Shown here: positions 11,733 to 16,416 of the stretch, piece after piece
How positions within the stretch are numbered: the first letter of the stretch is position 1
How the letters are laid out: every line of letters starts with the position of its first letter
NCBI GenBank assembly: GCA_944385595.1
Contig: CALWXY010000014.1
Location: forward strand, 1-16,416
Length of the DNA: 16,416 bases
Direction: 5' to 3'
Origin: an uncultured Oscillospiraceae bacterium
GTDB taxonomy: Bacteria; Bacillota; Clostridia; Oscillospirales; Oscillospiraceae
Program-made: the position numbers and the translations under genes
Notes under the pieces: generated by a model
Seen by the model: the letters and a program-made list of their open reading frames with translations, nothing else
What the model was told of the DNA's origin: nothing
Databases searched by the model: none

Positions 11733-13478
11733 TCACACCTCCTGAGTTTTGCCGATGGCGCCGGGGCGGCACATCTGGATGCAGAGGTCGCAGCCGACGC
11801 AGAGGGTCGGGTCGATGGCGCACTTGCCGTCGTTGACGCTGATGGCGGGGCAGCCGATCTTCATGCACATTTTGCAGCCGACGCACTTGTCGGTGTCGAC
11901 GACGAGGGCGGGCTGGGGCTTGACCTCAGGCAGCAGGGCGCAGGGGCGGCGCGCGATGATGACGGAGGGCTCGTCCTTGGCGAGCTCCTCGCGGACGACC
12001 TGCTCCAGCTCCTTGAGGGCGTAGGGGTCGACGACGCGGATGTTCTCGGCCTTGACGCCTATGGCCTCGCAGAGTCTCTCGATGCTGACGGCGGGGGCGG
12101 GGGTGCCCTTGAGGGTCTTGCCGGTGGTGGGGTTCTGCTGGTGGCCGGTCATGCCGGTGATGGAGTTGTCGAGAATGATGGCGGTGGAGCTGCCGTTGTT
12201 GTAGACGAGGTCTATGAGGCTCGTTATGCCGGAGTGCATGAAGGTGCTGTCGCCGGTGACGCTGACGGTGTTTTTGGCGCTCTCGCCGCCGCGCACGGTG
12301 TTGAAGCCGTGCATGCCGGAGATGGAGGCGCCCATGCAGACGGTGGTGTCGACTGCGGCGAGGGGAGGCAGCGCGCCGAGGGTGTAGCAGCCGATGTCGC
12401 CGAAGACGGTGACGCCGAGCTTGTGCAGCGTGTAGAAGAGGCCGCGGTGCGGGCAGCCGGGGCAGAGCACCGGCGGGCGGGCGGGGACGGCCTCGCTGAA
12501 GTCGACAGCGGGCTTGGCCTCGAGGCCCATGCGCTGGGCAACGCGGCTCTGGCTGAGCTCGCCCTGGAGGCCGAATATGTCCTTGCCGCCGTCGACCTTG
12601 ACGCCGATGGCGCGGCAGTGGTTCTCGATGAAGGGGTCGAGCTCCTCGCAGACGATGAGCCTGTCGACCTTAGCGGCGAAGTCCTGAATGAGCTTCACGG
12701 GCAGGGGGTTCACGAAGCCGAGCTTGAGAATGCTGGCGTTGGGGAACACCTCGCGCAGGTACTGGTAGGCTGTGCCGGAGGTGATGAAGCCGATGGAGGT
12801 GTCGCCCATCTCGACGCGGTTGAGCGGAGTGGTCTCGGCGTACTCCAGGAGCTTTGCCTGGCGCTCCTCGACGACGACGTGGCGGCCGATGGCGTTGCCG
12901 GGCATCATGACGTACTTGCGGGGGTTTTTCTCAAAGGGCCTGAGCTCCGGCTCCTTGCGCTCGGAGAGCTCGACGAGGCTCTGGCTGTGGGCGACGCGGG
13001 TGCAGGTGCGGAGGATGACCGGCGTGTCGAACTGCTCGGAGATCTCGTAGGCGATTTTGGTGAACTCGAGGCACTCGGCGGAGTCGGCCGGCTCGACCAT
13101 GGGGAGCTTTGCGGCCTCGGCGTAGTGGCGGGAGTCCTGCTCGTTCTGGGAGGAGTGCATACCGGGGTCGTCGGCGACGGCGATGAGCATACCGGCGTTG
13201 ACGCCGGTGTAGGAGGCGGTGAAGAGGGGGTCGGCAGCGACGTTGAGGCCGACGTGCTTCATGGCGCAGAAGCTGCGGGCACCGCCGAAGGCGGCGCCGA
13301 TGGCGGCCTCCATGGCGACCTTCTCATTGGGCGCCCACTCGGCGTATATCTCGTCGTAGAGGGCGGCCTGCTCGCTGATCTCGGTGGAGGGGGTGCCGGG
13401 GTAGGCCGAGACGAAACGGCAGCCGGCCTCGTAGAGACCGCGGGCGACGGCGGCGTTGCCCAAAAGCAGTTGTTTCAT
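11733..13478 (-). CDS. iorA: Indolepyruvate:ferredoxin oxidoreductase, alpha subunit
   Basis: This 581-residue catalytic subunit binds thiamine diphosphate and two iron-sulfur clusters. The pyrimidine-side domain comes first, with YPGTPSTE (26-33) and DDPGMHSSQNEQDSR (103-117). The diphosphate/Mg-binding domain follows, with CPGCPHRGLFY (339-349), GDIGCYTLG (360-368) and GDSTFMHSG...DNSITGMTGHQ (409-448). The C-terminal ferredoxin domain carries two 4Fe-4S motifs: Cys532, 535, 538, 543 and Cys560, 563, 566, 570. Length and domain order are typical for IorA. The start is supported by GAAAGGAAG eight bases upstream and by a promoter at 13525-13553. The iorAB pair is convergent with the LysR genes and not obviously part of their regulon. 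The enzyme indicates fermentation of aromatic amino acids by an anaerobe. Confidence 0.96.
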   Translation of the reverse strand: MKQLLLGNAAVARGLYEAGCRFVSAYPGTPSTEISEQAALYDEIYAEWAPNEKVAMEAAIGAAFGGARSFCAMKHVGLNVAADPLFTASYTGVNAGMLIAVADDPGMHSSQNEQDSRHYAEAAKLPMVEPADSAECLEFTKIAYEISEQFDTPVILRTCTRVAHSQSLVELSERKEPELRPFEKNPRKYVMMPGNAIGRHVVVEERQAKLLEYAETTPLNRVEMGDTSIGFITSGTAYQYLREVFPNASILKLGFVNPLPVKLIQDFAAKVDRLIVCEELDPFIENHCRAIGVKVDGGKDIFGLQGELSQSRVAQRMGLEAKPAVDFSEAVPARPPVLCPGCPHRGLFYTLHKLGVTVFGDIGCYTLGALPPLAAVDTTVCMGASISGMHGFNTVRGGESAKNTVSVTGDSTFMHSGITSLIDLVYNNGSSTAIILDNSITGMTGHQQNPTTGKTLKGTPAPAVSIERLCEAIGVKAENIRVVDPYALKELEQVVREELAKDEPSVIIARRPCALLPEVKPQPALVVDTDKCVGCKMCMKIGCPAISVNDGKCAIDPTLCVGCDLCIQMCRPGAIGKTQEV

Positions 13479-13524
13479 AGGCTTGACTTCCTTTCAGTTT
13501 TGCGTGGATTGCAAATAATAAAAT

Positions 13525-13553
13525 ATTATACAACATATTTCCGCCATCTTCAA
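13525..13553 (-). promoter_or_regulatory. Promoter of iorAB
   Basis: On the minus strand, TTGAAG (13548-13553) and a perfect TATAAT (13525-13530) are separated by 17 bases, with transcription expected from about 13518. The leader is about 40 bases, with no visible riboswitch or attenuator. Confidence 0.75.
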
Positions 13554-13626
13554 TAATATTTGCGCGCTCCATGTTGCGGAATGGCCGGAATTGTGTCCCT
13601 TTTCTCTTTTTTTGTTCACAAATTCA

Positions 13627-13635
13627 TGCTATAAT
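13627..13635 (+). promoter_or_regulatory. Extended -10 promoter of secA
   Basis: TGC-TATAAT (13627-13635) is a perfect extended -10 element about 50 bases before the secA start. No good -35 hexamer lies at the right distance: TTGTTC is only 12 bases away and the stretch at 17 bases is all T. The extended TG motif may compensate. It is divergent from the iorAB promoter. Confidence 0.6.
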
Positions 13636-13648
13636 CATTAAGTTAAAC

Positions 13649-13666
13649 CCGGCGGTGCGCCGCCGG
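13649..13666 (+). promoter_or_regulatory. GC-rich hairpin next to the secA ribosome binding site
   Basis: CCGGCGG (13649-13655) pairs perfectly with CCGCCGG (13660-13666) around loop TGCG, only three bases before the AGGAGG site (13670-13675). A flanking TAAACC (13644-13649) can also pair with GGTTTA (13674-13679), covering the end of the ribosome site. There is no T-run, so this is not a terminator; it may tune secA translation or mRNA stability. Confidence 0.5.
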
Positions 13667-13684
13667 CACAGGAGGTTTACTGCA

Positions 13685-16416
<2,732 letters not shown>

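Noticed and set aside
11133..13556. 807-codon open frame on the plus strand opposite iorAB
   Set aside because: Low-complexity Gly/Ala/Asp/Val product without motifs; iorA and iorB on the other strand are unmistakable.
13612..13635. TTGTTC at 13612-13617 as the secA -35 box
   Set aside because: The distance to TATAAT is only 12 bases, too short for a working sigma-A promoter; the extended -10 is the better explanation.

Overview
The window looks like chromosomal core DNA from a GC-rich anaerobic Firmicute, most likely class Clostridia and perhaps an Oscillospirales gut bacterium. This is an inference from gene content: an oxygen-sensitive indolepyruvate:ferredoxin oxidoreductase (iorAB), a formate/nitrite-family channel, a lysine riboswitch (L-box), an ECF sigma/anti-sigma pair of clostridial type, strong AGGAGG ribosome binding sites and a Gram-positive-style SecA. 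No mobile element, CRISPR array, tRNA or rRNA was seen. The coding is dense and apparently intact. Only the first gene (FNT channel) and the last (secA) are cut by the window edges.

Layout. (1) 2-391 is the 3' end of an FNT channel, closed by a strong terminator. (2) 528-1848 is an ECF sigma factor gene overlapping a membrane anti-sigma-like gene. It is preceded by a GAAAC-N17-CGTC element, which is what an ECF sigma factor that drives its own gene would need. (3) 1912-3935 is a complete L-box unit: promoter, lysine riboswitch, terminator, an NhaC-family transporter with an unusual zinc-knuckle-like segment after its signal peptide, and a bidirectional terminator. (4) 3958-8923, minus strand, is a five-gene operon reading tctC, tctB, tctA, hydrolase, hydrolase: a tripartite tricarboxylate (TTT) transporter followed by two related HSL-type alpha/beta hydrolases. 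(5) 9245-11097, plus strand, holds two LysR-type regulators overlapping by four bases, divergent from the transporter operon. The two divergent promoters appear to share one -35 hexamer. (6) 11145-13478, minus strand, is iorA-iorB. (7) 13685 to the end is secA, missing only its last residues.

How the genes work together (inference). Regions 4 and 5 form one regulated module. The lipoprotein TctC would capture an organic anion, TctA/TctB would carry it in, the two cytoplasmic hydrolases would cleave it (an ester or similar), and one or both LysR proteins would sense it and control the shared promoter region. Region 3 is predicted to import lysine and to be switched off when lysine is plentiful. 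IorAB would oxidise aryl-pyruvates from aromatic amino acids to aryl-acetyl-CoA with reduced ferredoxin. Together this suggests an amino-acid- and organic-acid-using anaerobe. The observations most worth following up are the Cys-knuckle on the lysine-controlled NhaC protein, the TTT-plus-twin-hydrolase module with its two LysR genes, the poor fit of the second hydrolase to its catalytic triad, and the heavy use of the ATA isoleucine codon in GC-rich LysR genes.
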